Below are positions 47,244-58,334 of a stretch of DNA of 64,000 nucleotides, one piece after another (the stretch's first letter is position 1; every line of letters begins with the position of its first letter). This stretch comes from Acanthococcus lagerstroemiae. Its lineage: Eukaryota; Arthropoda; Insecta; Hemiptera; Eriococcidae. The notes under the pieces are model-generated. The model worked only from the letters and a program-made list of their open reading frames with translations, did no database searches and was not told the origin of the DNA. The stretch is taken from contig CM063110.1 of the NCBI GenBank assembly GCA_031841125.1, positions 31,635,214 to 31,699,213 of the forward strand, written 5' to 3'. Made by a program: the position numbers and the translations under genes.

Positions 47244-48520
47244 GGGAGGGGGTGTTCTATTCTTGGTATGCATATATAGCTAATAATTTATAAATCATTG
47301 TAATAACCTTTGTCGTTCTCAGATTATGCTCCAATGTTAATGTTTTCAGGCTGGGAGTAGGTAGAATGGTTTCTTTCGCTTTAGTCCTCATAGGCACTGC
47401 GAGTTATTTCGAGAACCTTCAGAGCTTCTTTATTTGGATGCTGGCGGTGTTGAATTGGAGATCTTAGTGTAGGGCCATATTGGTGCGGTACCATGGAGCA
47501 TTGACGATCCCGCGCAACCCACTGTTTTGTTGCTCTTGGATCTTTAGCAGATTCGTCTCTTCCATTGATAGGAGAGAACAGCCAGTGTATGCATCATCTT
47601 CTAATACCCTTCCTGCTGTAGCCCGAAGATGGTTTACGTGGTGTGGTTGAACGTATGGCAATGCACGCATGCCAAAGTAGCCCCTATGAAACCGTCCCGG
47701 AAACTACCCTTTCAAGTATCGCATCAGTGGCCGGAGAGACACTTTGAGGCTGGCCCGAGCCCCCATTTTGCCGTGCTGCTTCCGGTGCGCGCGTCCTGCC
47801 AGAGCCGCCATGGGCTTCCCTACCGACTGAGGTCCACGCTCCCCATGAGTACTAGTCTGGAATTCCGGTCCCCAGGTACCTGCGCCAGGCGCTAATTCTA
47901 ACGCCTCCATGATACGCGTATGCGGAATCGAGTTGAATGCGTTCTTGATGTCGAGGCTTACCACAGCGCAGAACTGCCGCTCGCGGATCGCTTTCTCCGC
48001 AATACTCTTCAGCTTCAGCGCAGCGTCCCTTGTCTAGCGACCAGTTCTGAATCCGCACTGACTGCTCGAAATCGTCTTCCGCTTCCGAAAGTGCTCCTCC
48101 AGCCGATCCACGATGGTACGCTCAAACACCTTGTCGATGGTGTCGAGCTGGCAAATAGGCCGGTACGAGGACGGCTGACCATCTGGCTTTCCTGGCTTCT
48201 TGATCAGTGCCAGCCGCGTCGTCTTCCGTCTGCTCGGAAATGTTTCCTCCTGCAACGCGCTATTAAAAACGTTGGTCAGAAGGGACGGGTCTACTCGGTG
48301 GACTACTTCCCAGACGACGTTGGGAATCATGTCTGGACCTGGTGCCTTCTTCTTCTTCATCCTGATAAACATAGATCCCAGGTCTTCAAGGGTGAGCTCA
48401 ACAACTTTGTGGCGTTCTCTACAGGCGCGGAATACACCTAACGTTCTGAAATTTCTACCACCGATATAGTTTTGACTGTAAAAAAAAAAAACAGTCTCCG
48501 CCCAAGCGTCCAAGGTCTCA
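47216..48520 (-). mobile_element. Jockey/R1-like non-LTR retrotransposon remnant with poly(A) tail
   Basis: Read on the minus strand, the element is 5'-truncated in the RT domain near 48520. It runs through decayed ORF2 to about 47390 and ends in a 28-base poly(A) (T run 47216-47243 on the plus strand). A poly(A) tail and 5' truncation fit Jockey/R1-type retrotransposition. Fragments of the same family lie at 29385-29500 and 61985-62105. Confidence 0.85.
47390..48513 (-). pseudogene. Broken reverse transcriptase ORF2 (YADD block missing)
   Basis: From 48513 downward: KKKKAPGPDMIPNVVWEVV (RT entry motif), KKPGKPDGQPSSYRPICQLD, IDKVFERTIVDRLEEHF, SSQCGFRTGR; then a stop and frame change; then VVSLDIKNAFNSIPHTRIME (motif A with N for the usual D at one position). 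It jumps to ARASLKVSLRPLMRYLKG, then GYFGMRALPYVQPHHV, and ends SGLRGIVNAPWYRTNMALH, a C-terminal motif like the APWYV.N..LH.DL tail of Jockey-clade proteins. Motifs B and C, including the catalytic YADD, are absent between 47790 and 47900, so an internal deletion has removed the active site. Confidence 0.85.
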
Positions 48521-49104
48521 TACCCTTGCTAACTCGAGTTAGTACGTTTCCGTCACCGCCCTTTCAATTCCTGACGTATTGATTTCCAGGGTTTGAAGGT
48601 CGGCTAATTTTTGGATCTGATCCTCTTAGGTGCCATCAAAGGCGGGTTAAGACTAAACAATAGTACTTTTTGAGATTGTGCTAGACTCACTGGTTTTTCA
48701 AGTCACTGAATTCGATTCTGAGGTTAGTTTTGTACAATATGACCTCCAGTGAGGCTCCCAAGGTGGTTGAGACTAAAAATATGTAATTTTTTCAAATTGG
48801 TATTCCCGTTATAGGTTTTCTGGGTCAATGAACTTGATTCTGCTAGTGATTCCAGAACCCAACTCATGGAGCGTCACCAGTGATCTCTCTATAGATTAAA
48901 AACCAAAACTCCCCCCCCCTGAAAAACGCACTGCGGGTTGCCTACCTAAAAATTAGAAAAATTGCAGGGGCAGATCAGCTACTTTCAAGGACATAATCTG
49001 TTCTAACATAAAAGATCTCCAAGTTTTAAAACATAACCGACCTAATAAGACATAAAAAGACATAAAATTACATAATTACCCATAATCTTCAAGATCACAA
49101 AGCG
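48521..49104. repeat. Degenerate ~120-130-bp tandem repeat
   Basis: Three loose units near 48600-48900 share GGTGCCATCAAAGGCGGGTT / GAGGCTCCCAAGGTGGTTGA followed by AGACTAAA and ATTCTG...GATTC phrases. The remainder is anonymous. Confidence 0.45.
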
Positions 49105-50390
49105 CTTCGGGTTCCCTACCCTGCCCCTTAATTGCTTAATTTTCCAGGGGTAGCCTACGCTCAGGAGGGGGTTCATGGTTGAGAAGGGAGTGAGGGACCC
49201 TGTGGGGCGTGGGCTGTGGAAGGAGATGAAGGCCCTGGGTGGGGTGGGAGTAAGAGGACCTGGTAGAGGAGAAAGTCCTTGGTGAGAGAGGGGACCTCGG
49301 AAAGAAATGGCCGTGGTGCGGGAGAGGCAGGTGGCGGGGGGGGGGTCATGGTTGTGAGAGCTTCTAGGTGGATGGTCAGGAATCTTCAAGGGGGTTGGAG
49401 AGCCATAGTAAGGACAGGGGCTCTGAAGAGGGAGATGAAGCCCAAGGGGTAGTGGTGGGTGAGAGGTCCTCGTGGCGAAGGAAATCCTTGGTAGGAGAGG
49501 GTGGCCATTGAGGAAGGAGGAGGTAGTGGTGGGTGAGGATCCTAGAGGGGCAGTAAAATTTTGGTAGATAAAGGCCCGGGGTGTAAGAGGTACTCATGGG
49601 AGAGGAGGGAGCTCCTAAAGGGAAGGAAACCACGGTGCTGGCGGGGACTGTAGAGGGAGGTAAAGGCCCCGAGTGGGGAGGGGGTAATAGTGAGGAAGGG
49701 GTCCTGGTGGACGAAGTTCTTGGTGAGAGAGGCGGCCGGGAAGGCCAATGTATGCTATGGTGCGGAAGGTTCTGGTCCCGGGGGGCGGTCTTGAGGGGAA
49801 GGGTTCTTGAGCGGGAGGGGTGGTCATGGTGGTGGAAGCTCCTGGTTGGAGGACCAGGGGATCTTCGAGGTGGTTGAGCGAGGAGGCCGTAGGGTGATAG
49901 AGCCGCCGAAGGGAAGGCTGTGGGGAGGGACTAAGGCCGCCATTGGGAGGGAGTAGAGACTCCAGAGCGCCTACCCTGCCCCACTAATTGCTTATTTCTC
50001 CATGGGTAGCCTACCCCTAGGATGTGGTTCATGGTGGAGGGAGCTCCAAAATGGGAAGGAGATCCATGGGTGGCGTGGCCTCAAGAGGGGGATAAAGGCC
50101 CTGGGTGGTGTGGGGGTAATGGTGAGTAAGAGGTCCTGGTGGAGGAGGAAGTCCTTGGTGAGAGAGGCGGTAGGAGGTGGTTCATGATGGAGGGAGCTCC
50201 AAAATGGGATGGAGATCCATGGGTGGCGTGGCCTCAGGAGGGGGATAAAGGTCCCGGGTGGTGTGGGGCGTAATGGTGAGTAAGAGGTCCTGGTAGCGGA
50301 GGAGGAGGCTCGTGATGAAGAAAGTATGGAAGAGGGTCCATGGTGGAAGATTGAGGACCGCTGATAGAGGGGGAGCAAAAGAAGCACAAA
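49105..50390. repeat. G-rich, strand-asymmetric tandem repeat region
   Basis: The plus strand is strongly purine- and G-rich, unlike either flank. A ~150-bp unit is clearest at 50022-50320 (GGTTCATGGTGGAGGGAGCT, GGCGTGGCCTCAAGAGGGGG, GTAATGGTGAGTAAGAGGTC, twice). On a larger scale, the block CCTACCCTGCCCC...TAATTGCTTA with GGGTAGCCTAC at 49116-49160 recurs at 49965-50020, about 850 bp on. The many minus-strand proline-rich ORFs are artefacts of this composition. It leads directly to the Helitron-type terminus at 50478. Confidence 0.85.
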
Positions 50391-50439
50391 ACAAACCTCA
50401 ACTCAGGAACAAAAGTTTCAGACCAAACGCTGAGGACTG

Positions 50440-50478
50440 TGACGGGCCACGAAGCGGCCAGGGGGCGAAGCCCCCTAA
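50440..50478 (+). mobile_element. Helitron-type 3' terminus, double hairpin + CTAA|T
   Basis: GGGCCACGAAGCGGCC (imperfect hairpin) is followed by GGGGGC-gaa-GCCCCC, then CTAA and T. It has the same architecture and near-same sequence as 14449-14482, with the permitted CTRR variation. No 5' end could be assigned upstream. Confidence 0.6.
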
Positions 50479-50479
50479 T

Positions 50480-51904
50480 CTTACCTAAGCAATAAGTTTT
50501 TTCTAAATCCCACATTGGCGCCACCCAGTGGCGGATCTAGACATTTTCCAAGGAAGGTATTTTGAAAATACAACTTTTTCCACCTCCGCCCCCTAAAAAG
50601 CCGAAATGGATGTAATTTTAAATAGTTTCTGAAGACAAGTTTCATAATGTGATTAAATCGTTTCACAATGAACATTGTAGACTGTACAGGACTACATTTT
50701 TATAATATAATGTGCTTTTGCAGTGTTTTTTTCTTCTTCTTCGGCTCTGGAGGGGGGGGGGTGTCCGACACCTCTCCCTGCCTTGAAAAACTATTTACGC
50801 TTACGTGGTTGACCTACTAAAAAGAAATCTTAGAAGAAATAAAAACATACTGAGTTGTATTTCTAGTGGCTTCTAAGGTATTAAAACGATAGTTTTCAAT
50901 TAGCGAGACCAAGCCAAAGAAAAAGCAACGATTATACGTCAGTCAGAATAGGTACATTCCTGCTAACTGCAAATAAGCCATAAACAGCAGCTCTCCGTTA
51001 TAATAAATTTCTGGTGACTAGGTATTTTTACGACTGTTATTGCATCACTCGAGCATCAACATTAATGTCCAAAAGTGGTCATTTCCCACCGAAAATCATT
51101 CGTACGATGCGCTTGCGAATTAATTATTGTCGAAATTAGCATGTCATAAAAGTAACCACTGGCTTCCGTCTGGCTTACGGCTTAAGAGACTGACTCTACA
51201 AAAATAATCGGATGATGCATTTAAAAAAAAAAAAAAGGTGAACTAACTGGTTAACGTAACCAGTAAATATTTTACTGAACGAAAAAAAAAGGGGGAAAGG
51301 TATAAGGAAAGTGGGATAAGGCTGAATACGTGCTTTAGGGCTGGATGTGGAAATACATAATATTCATTTATAATTCGAGCCGAAAAGAAAAGCCATCAGC
51401 AGCATTTTCAGTCGACTTTTTTATTTTCATTAATGACTGTGTTAGTCGAGTGCTCGATTTTCAATACGCCCGCGTACCGTGTGCATCTCAAAAGGGAGAG
51501 AAAATTCAGCGGAAAGCACTACAGAGGATCACTTGAAACAGAGAGGAGCAGCGTAACAATAATAGTAATAATGATAATAATAATGATAATAATGTAACAG
51601 TGGCAACGAACGACGGTAACAATATTGAAAGTTGTCGTCGTTGCTGTCCGATGACAATAAACGTATTTTTTTACAAGAGCGATCTTTCGTTGATTCTTTT
51701 TGTTTTAGTCACGTTTCGCCGACGGCAGCACTTTTTTTCCTCTTTCTTTTTAACAAAATCCTTGTTCCGCTTTCCTTCGTATTTGTATATCAATGTGTCA
51801 TTTAACAGGATGTACAAGAGAAATGGCTTATGTACCAGACGGTGTAGACGCAGCGAAGGGCTTTCTAAGCTTTACTTATTTTCTCCCCCGAATTTCGTGT
51901 ACCT
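50480..51904. other. Anonymous DNA; possible hAT-type end at 50526
   Basis: CAGTGGCGGATCTAGAC at 50526 looks like a common hAT MITE end, but I found no complementary right end. The rest (51345 and 51600 ORFs included) shows no recognised domain. A (TAATAA)-like tract lies near 51556-51595. Confidence 0.4.
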
Positions 51905-52105
51905 ATATACTAGGGTGTGTTTTATTTCAAACATTTTCGAACTTTGACTGGGCCACCCCCCGAAGTTTTTCCTTATCCTATGAAAGTAATATCATATTTT
52001 AAAATAATTTTAACACGTGCCCCTGGGGGCTCAAAGTTCAACACAGAATTCACATAACGATTTGTCAGCAAACATTTCATTGCTAAAAATCCTCTTTACA
52101 GAAGA
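51905..52105 (+). repeat. Repeat family E, copy 1 (left of Helitron)
   Basis: Inverted match of about 58535-58735: shared words include CTTCCTTATCCTA/TTTTTCCTTATCCTATG, CGAAAGTAAT/GAAAGTAATATCA and AACACGTGCCCCTGGG. It continues on the far side of the Helitron at 52539. Confidence 0.75.
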
Positions 52106-52538
52106 CTAGCAGACCTGCTTTGCGGGTCATCTATACCGTGGGCTGAAGTGAGTTGGCTAAAGTGAGTTCGTTTAGGTGAGTTCGATGAAGAAACATTGGT
52201 ATCTAGCTCTGTATCGCAGTACTCGTAAGTTCGATTTCTAACCCCCTAATATTTTTTAAAGGGAGATAATTGCAGCTACCAAATTTTAAGATAATTATGA
52301 AGAAAGAAGTTCAATGTAAAACAACTCTAAACTGTCCAAGTATAAAAAAATTAGGGGCCCAGAAGGGGGCAAAATCTTGTGGTCCCCTGCTAATAAAGGT
52401 ACCGAGATTTTGTATAGTCTTCACCGGTTCATACGAACACATTCAGGAAGTATGAAACCTCCAACTCTTACGGTTTACCCGTTAACCTCGAACAAACACA
52501 CACACACAAACAAACACGTTTAATATAATAATTAGAGA
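52106..52538 (-). mobile_element. Complete non-autonomous Helitron, 433 bp
   Basis: On the minus strand it begins TCTCTAATTATTATATTAAA after A, and ends with the hairpin GACCCGC-aaa-GCAGGTC, then TG, then CTAG before T. That is the full Helitron signature (A|TC...hairpin...CTRR|T). A TTTGTTTGTGTGTGTTTG tract follows the 5' end. There is no Rep/helicase coding. The flanks rejoin repeat E, whose other copy at 58.5 kb lacks the insertion. Homologous partial copies are at 57890-58032 and 58050-58322. Confidence 0.85.
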
Positions 52539-52650
52539 TAAGGCACCCTCGTGTCCTTAAACTAAAAGATATTCTGAGTAATTCAAAAAATAGTCAATCC
52601 TGGGTTCAAAACTGAATTCCTACAACTTATTTAATCTAAATTCTAATGCA
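52539..52650 (+). repeat. Repeat family E, copy 1 (right of Helitron)
   Basis: GTGTCCTTAAACTAAAAGAT, ATTCTGAGTAATTCA and TCAATCCTGGGTTCAAAA match, in the same order, the inverted copy at about 58400-58505. Confidence 0.7.
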
Positions 52651-53149
52651 CTGAATGAGATGCTTAATTAGTTTCTTGTAAATATGAAGGAGTGACATTA
52701 CTGACCACGTGAAGCGAGTTTTATATAAATTAGGAATGAATAAACATGATTAACTGAAACCTTAAACATTATATTTCGTCAAGGGGGAGGGGGGGGGAGA
52801 AGTTAATTTTCCGGATGCAAAATGATAATGAAAATCTTTGCATTTCTTGAGATATTGTCAACCGGGAATTCAATCTTGCCACTTCGGATGCGATTTTGCT
52901 AAAATAATGATAAAAATTCTTGGTATTTACAAGCAAACAGAAAAGAAATTCTTCCTAAAATTTTGAATATCAAGTTTCCCAATGTTACAAGATTGGAAAC
53001 ATTGGAATGATGAGACTGTGTCAGCGTTACCAACCATGTGTTCTGAGAAAATTTTAATATTACAATTTTCTTATCAAAATAATCGACTACAAAGGCATGA
53101 TCAACAACTGATGCCATCATCGTAGCATATGCAATAAACTTTCAGCACG
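52651..53149. other. Anonymous DNA
   Basis: Holds a G-rich run near 52782. The minus-strand ORF at 52899-53120 is not RT-like. Confidence 0.5.
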
Positions 53150-55090
53150 TGCAATGATTTCATGCTAATCACAGTTCCATTTATACCTGTCTTGACGTAC
53201 ACTGTTGCACCCTCATATATATTTCTAATAATTATGTTGATTGATTTCTGATTGACCCCCTGGTTTTTCAATGCCTTCCATAAAAATTCGTGGTTTAACG
53301 AGTCGAACGCTGTTGATAAGTCTATTAACAGTAAGAAAATATCGAAATTGTATTCTTTTGCTTTTTCAATGATTTGATCAATGATAAAGATCTGGTCCAC
53401 CGTTGAATAATTTTTCCGGAATTCCGCCTGCTCGTCAGCTTGTCAACTGTCCAGTTGGGGGGTATAACCTCTCTTTTAGGATTTTCATAAAAATCTTGCC
53501 CACATTTGATGTAAGACTAATTTGTCTATAATTCCTGATGTCCCCTTTGTTTCCTTTTTAAAAAAGTAAGATTATTTCTGCCCCCCCCCCCATTGCCTCG
53601 GGGTGTATTCCGTGTCTAGGATGTTATTGAATAATTTCGTCGTCGTTGGGGTTCGTTCTTCTCCTAGGAGTTTTAGGAACCCATTGTCGACGCTGTCTGG
53701 ACCAGCTGCCTTTTCCGTCCTCAGGGTTTTCAGTGCTTTGGCCACTTTTGAGGGTGTGCTTTGTTCAGCATTTCCATTACCATTACATGTCTCTTCGTTC
53801 TCGATGATCTCCTCCCTCCTGCTACCAAATAATTCGCTGTAGAATTTGGTGGCTACTTTTACGATTTCCTTACGCTCGTGCACATTGTCTCCCCTCTCGT
53901 CCTGGAATAGTTTCCTTTTTGGCTTTCCTGATCGATCCGCTCTCTACCAAAATATTTTCTATCTGTTTGGCAAAGGAGCCTATGCTAAGATTGTCACGTT
54001 AATTACGCGTATTGTAGTCATAACTACAGGTGAATGCCAAAATAAGCAGTTCTTGTATCCCCCTAGTAGGAAAAAAAATCGGTTTGGTTTCAAACATCCG
54101 AATGTCCTTCCTTATCTCCATTTCGACTTTTTTCCTCAGTAGAAAAAGCTCTAATTTTTCCTTTTGCGACCTCTCATTCTTCCTCTCCATCTCATCTCTC
54201 TTCCGAATTAGATCCTTTGTAGCATCCGATAGACTTTCCCATCAGTACGCATGGAAGTTCCGCTCTGTCCGTATTTGTTACTTGTTTCATTTATCGCCTT
54301 CTCCATGCAGGCGGTCGTACAATTCTTCTAGAGTGTACTCGTCCTAATCGCGATTTATTTCCTCAAGCTGTCTTTCACGTCTTCTCGTGCGTCCTTCAAC
54401 TTGTGCGCAGGTATTATTTTTGTACCCTGTGTTGGTCTATTTTGGTTATAAAATTTAACTCTACTCTTTATCTTTAGCGTAGCTCTGTAAAACCTGCGGT
54501 CTGAACCAAAGCGGAAGCCTGGCAGAGGGCTTGCGTTTTCCACAATGGACATGTCGTTAACTAGCATGTGATTTAGTTCATTTTTGTGCACCCCCTCGGC
54601 GTTTGCCATGTCCATTTAAGCTTTTTATTTTTTGCAAAGAATGTATTGGCAATTTTCAGGTTATTTTTTACACAGAAATCTATTAACCTCTCCCCGTTGT
54701 GGTTCTTATATTTCCCAGGCCAAATTCTCCCATGTTTTCATTTACATTTTTACGGTTGCCGACGATCGTATTCCAATCTCCCATTATAATACTGTAATAC
54801 TCCCTGTGTTCCTGAAGCACCTTCTGTAATTATTCTTCATAGAATTTATCGATCTCCTCTCTTTCCGAACCTAGCACTGGAGCATAGACTGTGATAACAA
54901 GAATTTTAAACTTTTTACCTACTTCCATTTTTAGAAAGCAAATTCTCTCTGAGATGCACTCAATATGAGTTATTTGTCTTATGCGTTCTGATTTAATGTA
55001 GAATCCTACACCCCTGTACCCTTCGAATACTCGATCATTGCTGACGAGTTCTCCTACAGTTGAAATAGCCAAAATGAAGTTTTCCTTCTT
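53150..55090 (-). pseudogene. Broken RTE-like ORF2: endonuclease plus partial RT
   Basis: Read downward from 55072. Endonuclease: GYRGVGFYIKSERIRQI, KILVITVYAPV, then IIMGDWNTIVGN (~54757-54788, the GD.N motif of APE-type endonucleases) and TWQTPRGC (~54590-54620). RT: KTLRTEKAAGPDSVDNGFLK (~53680-53740), EQAEFRKNYSTVDQIFIIDQ (~53380-53440), LLLIDLSTAFDSLNHEF (motif A, ~53290-53345), and LKNQGVNQKSINIIIRNIYE. The frame is broken by many stops and shifts, and homology stops near 53160 before motifs B and C, so the 3' half is missing. It resembles the 8.9-10.1 kb element in wording but lies on the opposite strand and covers mostly different domains. Confidence 0.88.
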
Positions 55091-55449
55091 TTATTGAATG
55101 AGGATTTTTATTTTTTATTTAGTACTGGTTCGAGCTTTTCCATGTAGTTTTCTTATTTTCATTTCTTTCCCCTTTCTCTCCGAAGTATTTTTTTTTGATT
55201 TTTATAGGGGGGATATGCAACTTACTTTCCTCGCAGCTGCTGTTGACTGAATTAAGGATGGAGTTCTGTGATTCCCCGCCAATTCCGACACTTACATGTT
55301 AGATTTGCTGGCTCCCCGTCGTTTCCGTTTCCTTACTTTGTGTTCGTGGGCTATTCGGTGCCGATATGTTGTAATTGTCCAGTGTGAGCTGCACTTGTCC
55401 CGACTGGTTCCCCGGTCTTGGGTTGGGTCTGGTTCTGTTCGCTCGTATC

Positions 55450-57890
55450 TAAAACTTCTTACTCCTGTTGTCAGGTTTTGCTATGCGATCTGGGAGGGAC
55501 CGCTTGTTCGAGTCGCTCGTTTTCCCGTTCGTGAGGATGACTGGCTCCGGTATTGGCCAGAATTCATCCAGGTCACCGTTGTAGAGGACTTTTTTGGCCA
55601 TCTCATTTTCAGCTCTTTTTACAGATAAGTCACCATTTCGCGTCCACACGAATTTAATTCTACCAGTTTTTCTCAAAGCTTTCGCTTCTCTCAGCAAGTC
55701 CTTTGTTATACCAAGCAGGTGGTCGCTTATACAGGGTATTCCGGGAGTGGACGATAAAACTTCGCCTGGTTATATACCAGACTTAGTACATTGATGTTAT
55801 AAGGGTTGCATCGCTCCGCAACTTGGAGGCGCTGCGGTGTTGAAAAATAAATTTTAATTTTCGTGTATCGAAAAATCGAATAAAATATGATGAATTTTGG
55901 TTTATGAAAATTCTGAATTAAGAGATAACCTATCATATTTGGTATCAAATTAAAGAAGAGATCCCAGCGGACAAATTAAGACTATAACGAACAATTTTTA
56001 CTCATCTGGGACCAAGTAAAATAAAAAAGAAGTGATGAAAAAAAAATCAAAAATTGACGCGAAACACTGTTTTTCATTGTAATTTGAGAAACTGACCAAT
56101 CAACACCATGATATTTTAAGCTAAACAATAGCAGAAGGTTGCGCTCTTTCAAAACAGCTCAGTACTTCTAGTCTCTAAGTCGCTTTGTTTTAGAGTTATT
56201 TACAAAGAAAGAAATTAGGATTTCGAAAATTTCATCCAAAAATCGAACGAAATGTAAAACATTTCAATTTATTAAAATTTAGAATCCAGAGAAAATCCAT
56301 CAAATGTGGTATCAATTTAAAGAGGAGATTTCCGCGGACAAATTTAGAGTTTTCGTTCGTTAGGAATCGAGAAAAATTAAAAAGAAGCGATAATACAGCC
56401 TGTTTCTACATGGATGCACATGACTTTTGAAAAAAATAAATGCAAAAATTATGATTACCACGTATTTATGGGTATGACAGAATTATTACGAATGTGTTCG
56501 AATTGGCTCCCAGGGTGAAGCCTCTACCTATTACTAGTGTGGCCACTCGTCAAAATTCCCGTTTCGATTTTTCACAAACGTTCACGTCTTCAATTCCGTT
56601 TACTTTCAGAGCATACTTATTGTGCAGTGCATTACATCAGTTTTTTTTTCCCCCTCCTACATTGCTAAGGAAAGAAAATTTAACATGTAGATGCGACAAA
56701 TTTCAGAGAAACTGGGAAGATCGCAGTTGTGCGTTATTTGAAGGGTGAGCCGCATGAGCAGGATTGAGAAAGTTTTGGTCACTAAAAATAAAGCTAACAT
56801 AGGCTGTAAACGGTGGTCCAAATGCAGAATTATTTTGTCCATCATTTTAAAATGTTACGTTGAAAATTCATTGTTTTCATCACTTTGTCGACTTCCATTT
56901 TATGTTCCTCAGTCCTTACAATTTAGGAAAATAGCTCATTACAGTCCTAATTTACTCGGTAGAATCTTCTCTTCAATTAGAAATTAGATTTTGTGAATGT
57001 ATTTCATTTCTAGAGATTTTATGAAAGAAAGTGTACATTGGTTTTACTTTGTTAAAATCAGGTGATGGAAATTCAGCCTTTTACTTTCTTTGCGAAGAAC
57101 TCTAAAACGAAGCGACTTAGAGACTAGAAGTACTGAGCTGTTTTGAAAGGCCGCAACCTTCTGCTATTGTTTAGCTTAAAATATCATAGTGTTGATAGGT
57201 CAGTTTCTCAAATTACAATAAAAAACAGTGTGTCGTGCTAATTTTTGATTTTTTTTCATCACTTCTTTTGTATTTTTCTTGGTCCCAGATGAACAAAAAT
57301 TGTTCGTTATAGTCTTAATTTATCCGCTAAGATCGCTTCTTTAATTTGATACCAAATATGGTAGGTTATCTCTTAATTCAGAATTTTAATAAACCAAAAT
57401 TTATCATATTTTATTCGACTTTTCGATACACGAAAATTAAATTTCAATTTTCAACGCCGCAGCGTCTTTAAGTTACGGAGCGATGCAACCCTTATAACAT
57501 CAATGTACTAAGTCTGGTGTATAACCAGGCGAAGTTTTATCGTCCACTCCCGGAACACCCTGTATAAACCGGCATGCCATGAATGTTTGTTTTCTTTGGC
57601 AGCCTTAATCATCTCTCGTTTCTTCTTATTTGCAAAACAATTTCACGATTATATCCGGGCATTTAGTTCTCGCTAGCAACCGGTGGGCAGCGCATACATG
57701 GAAGTCTCTTAATATGATTCCCATTTCTTTTGCTATTAATCGAATTATTTCTTCGACTTCTTCGCCTTTTACAGCTGGTATACCGCTTATGATAATTTTT
57801 TTTTTCGGTTGTTCTTTTCGATTTCGTCAACCCTAGCCTCTAGATGGTCTCCCGCTGCATTATTTGGTGATTGTCTGACTCAATTAAGGG
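55450..57890 (-). pseudogene. RTE-like element ORF1, split by a DNA transposon
   Basis: ORF1 proteins of this type bind element RNA. The upstream half (57610-57880) reads LEARVDEIEKNNRKKKIIIS, GIPAVKGEEVEEIIRLIAKE, and AAHRLLARTKCPDIIVK, like the L1-ORF1/FP25-like core. The downstream half (55450-55727) reads ISDHLLGITKDLLREAKALR and GRIKFVWTRNGDLSVK, the usual C-terminal block. Between them sits the 1.83-kb element at 55732-57562. Removing it with one TATA lets the reading run ...CRF-ISDHLL..., although a frameshift is present a few codons upstream. Confidence 0.8.
55732..57562. mobile_element. 1.83-kb DNA element with ~480-bp TIRs (TSD TATA or TA)
   Basis: The ends CAGGGTATTCCGGGAGTGG and (reverse complement) CAGGGTGTTCCGGGAGTGG start arms at 55732-56215 and 57083-57562 that match throughout, for example CTAGTCTCTAAGTCGCTT. 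TATA lies on both sides (55728-55731, 57563-57566). Inside each arm a diverged second version of the arm sequence follows: 56221-56400 resembles 55862-56045, and 56920-57000 resembles its counterpart on the right. No transposase is visible in the ~870-bp centre. Ends and a TA-containing duplication would fit a Tc1/mariner-type or foldback derivative; the class is not settled. Confidence 0.92.
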
Positions 57891-58032
57891 TACCGATTTT
57901 TTTTTTTACCTAAAATCTTCTCAAAGGTCATACGAACAGACGAACACATCCAGAAAGTACGAACCCCCTAGCTCTTACGGTTCACCAACCAGCCTCGAAC
58001 AAACAAACAAACACTTTTATACATATCAGAGA
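57890..58032 (-). mobile_element. Helitron 5'-end fragment
   Basis: On the minus strand TCTCTGATATGTATAAAAGT, then TTTGTTTGTTTGTTCGAGG, matches the 5' part of the 52106-52538 element. It breaks off near 57890, close to the start of the ORF1 remnant. The 3' end is absent. Confidence 0.65.
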
Positions 58033-58049
58033 TTTCTGCCTGTAACTAA

Positions 58050-58322
58050 TTTCTAAAAGGAGGCAGTTACAGTCCCCAAATTTTAACATACCGTAAAGAA
58101 GTTCAACGTAAAACATTTCCGAAATGTCCAAGTCGAAAAAATAGGAGGTCCAGAAGGGGAAAAATTTTGTAATAAGGGTGCCGAATTCTTTTTTAGGTTA
58201 GAAAATTCTCGGAGATGACACGAACACATCCAGAATGTACAAACTCCCTTGCTCTATTACAGTTTACCTGCCAAAACCTCAGACAACCAAACATACTGAG
58301 AAATGCTTTTATGTATTGGAGA
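58050..58322 (-). mobile_element. Partial Helitron, diverged copy
   Basis: On the minus strand it begins TCTCCAATACATAAAAGC after A (58323 is T on the plus strand). It follows the order of 52262-52538, with shared plus-strand words such as ACACGAACACATCCAGAA, AAAATTTTG and CAGAAGGGG. The 3' hairpin end is not present. Confidence 0.65.
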
Positions 58323-58334
58323 TTTGGAATCAGC

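Noticed and set aside
49042..50524. Several proline-rich minus-strand ORFs
   Set aside because: They are products of the G-rich tandem repeat; overlapping frames give similar low-complexity proteins and there are no domains.
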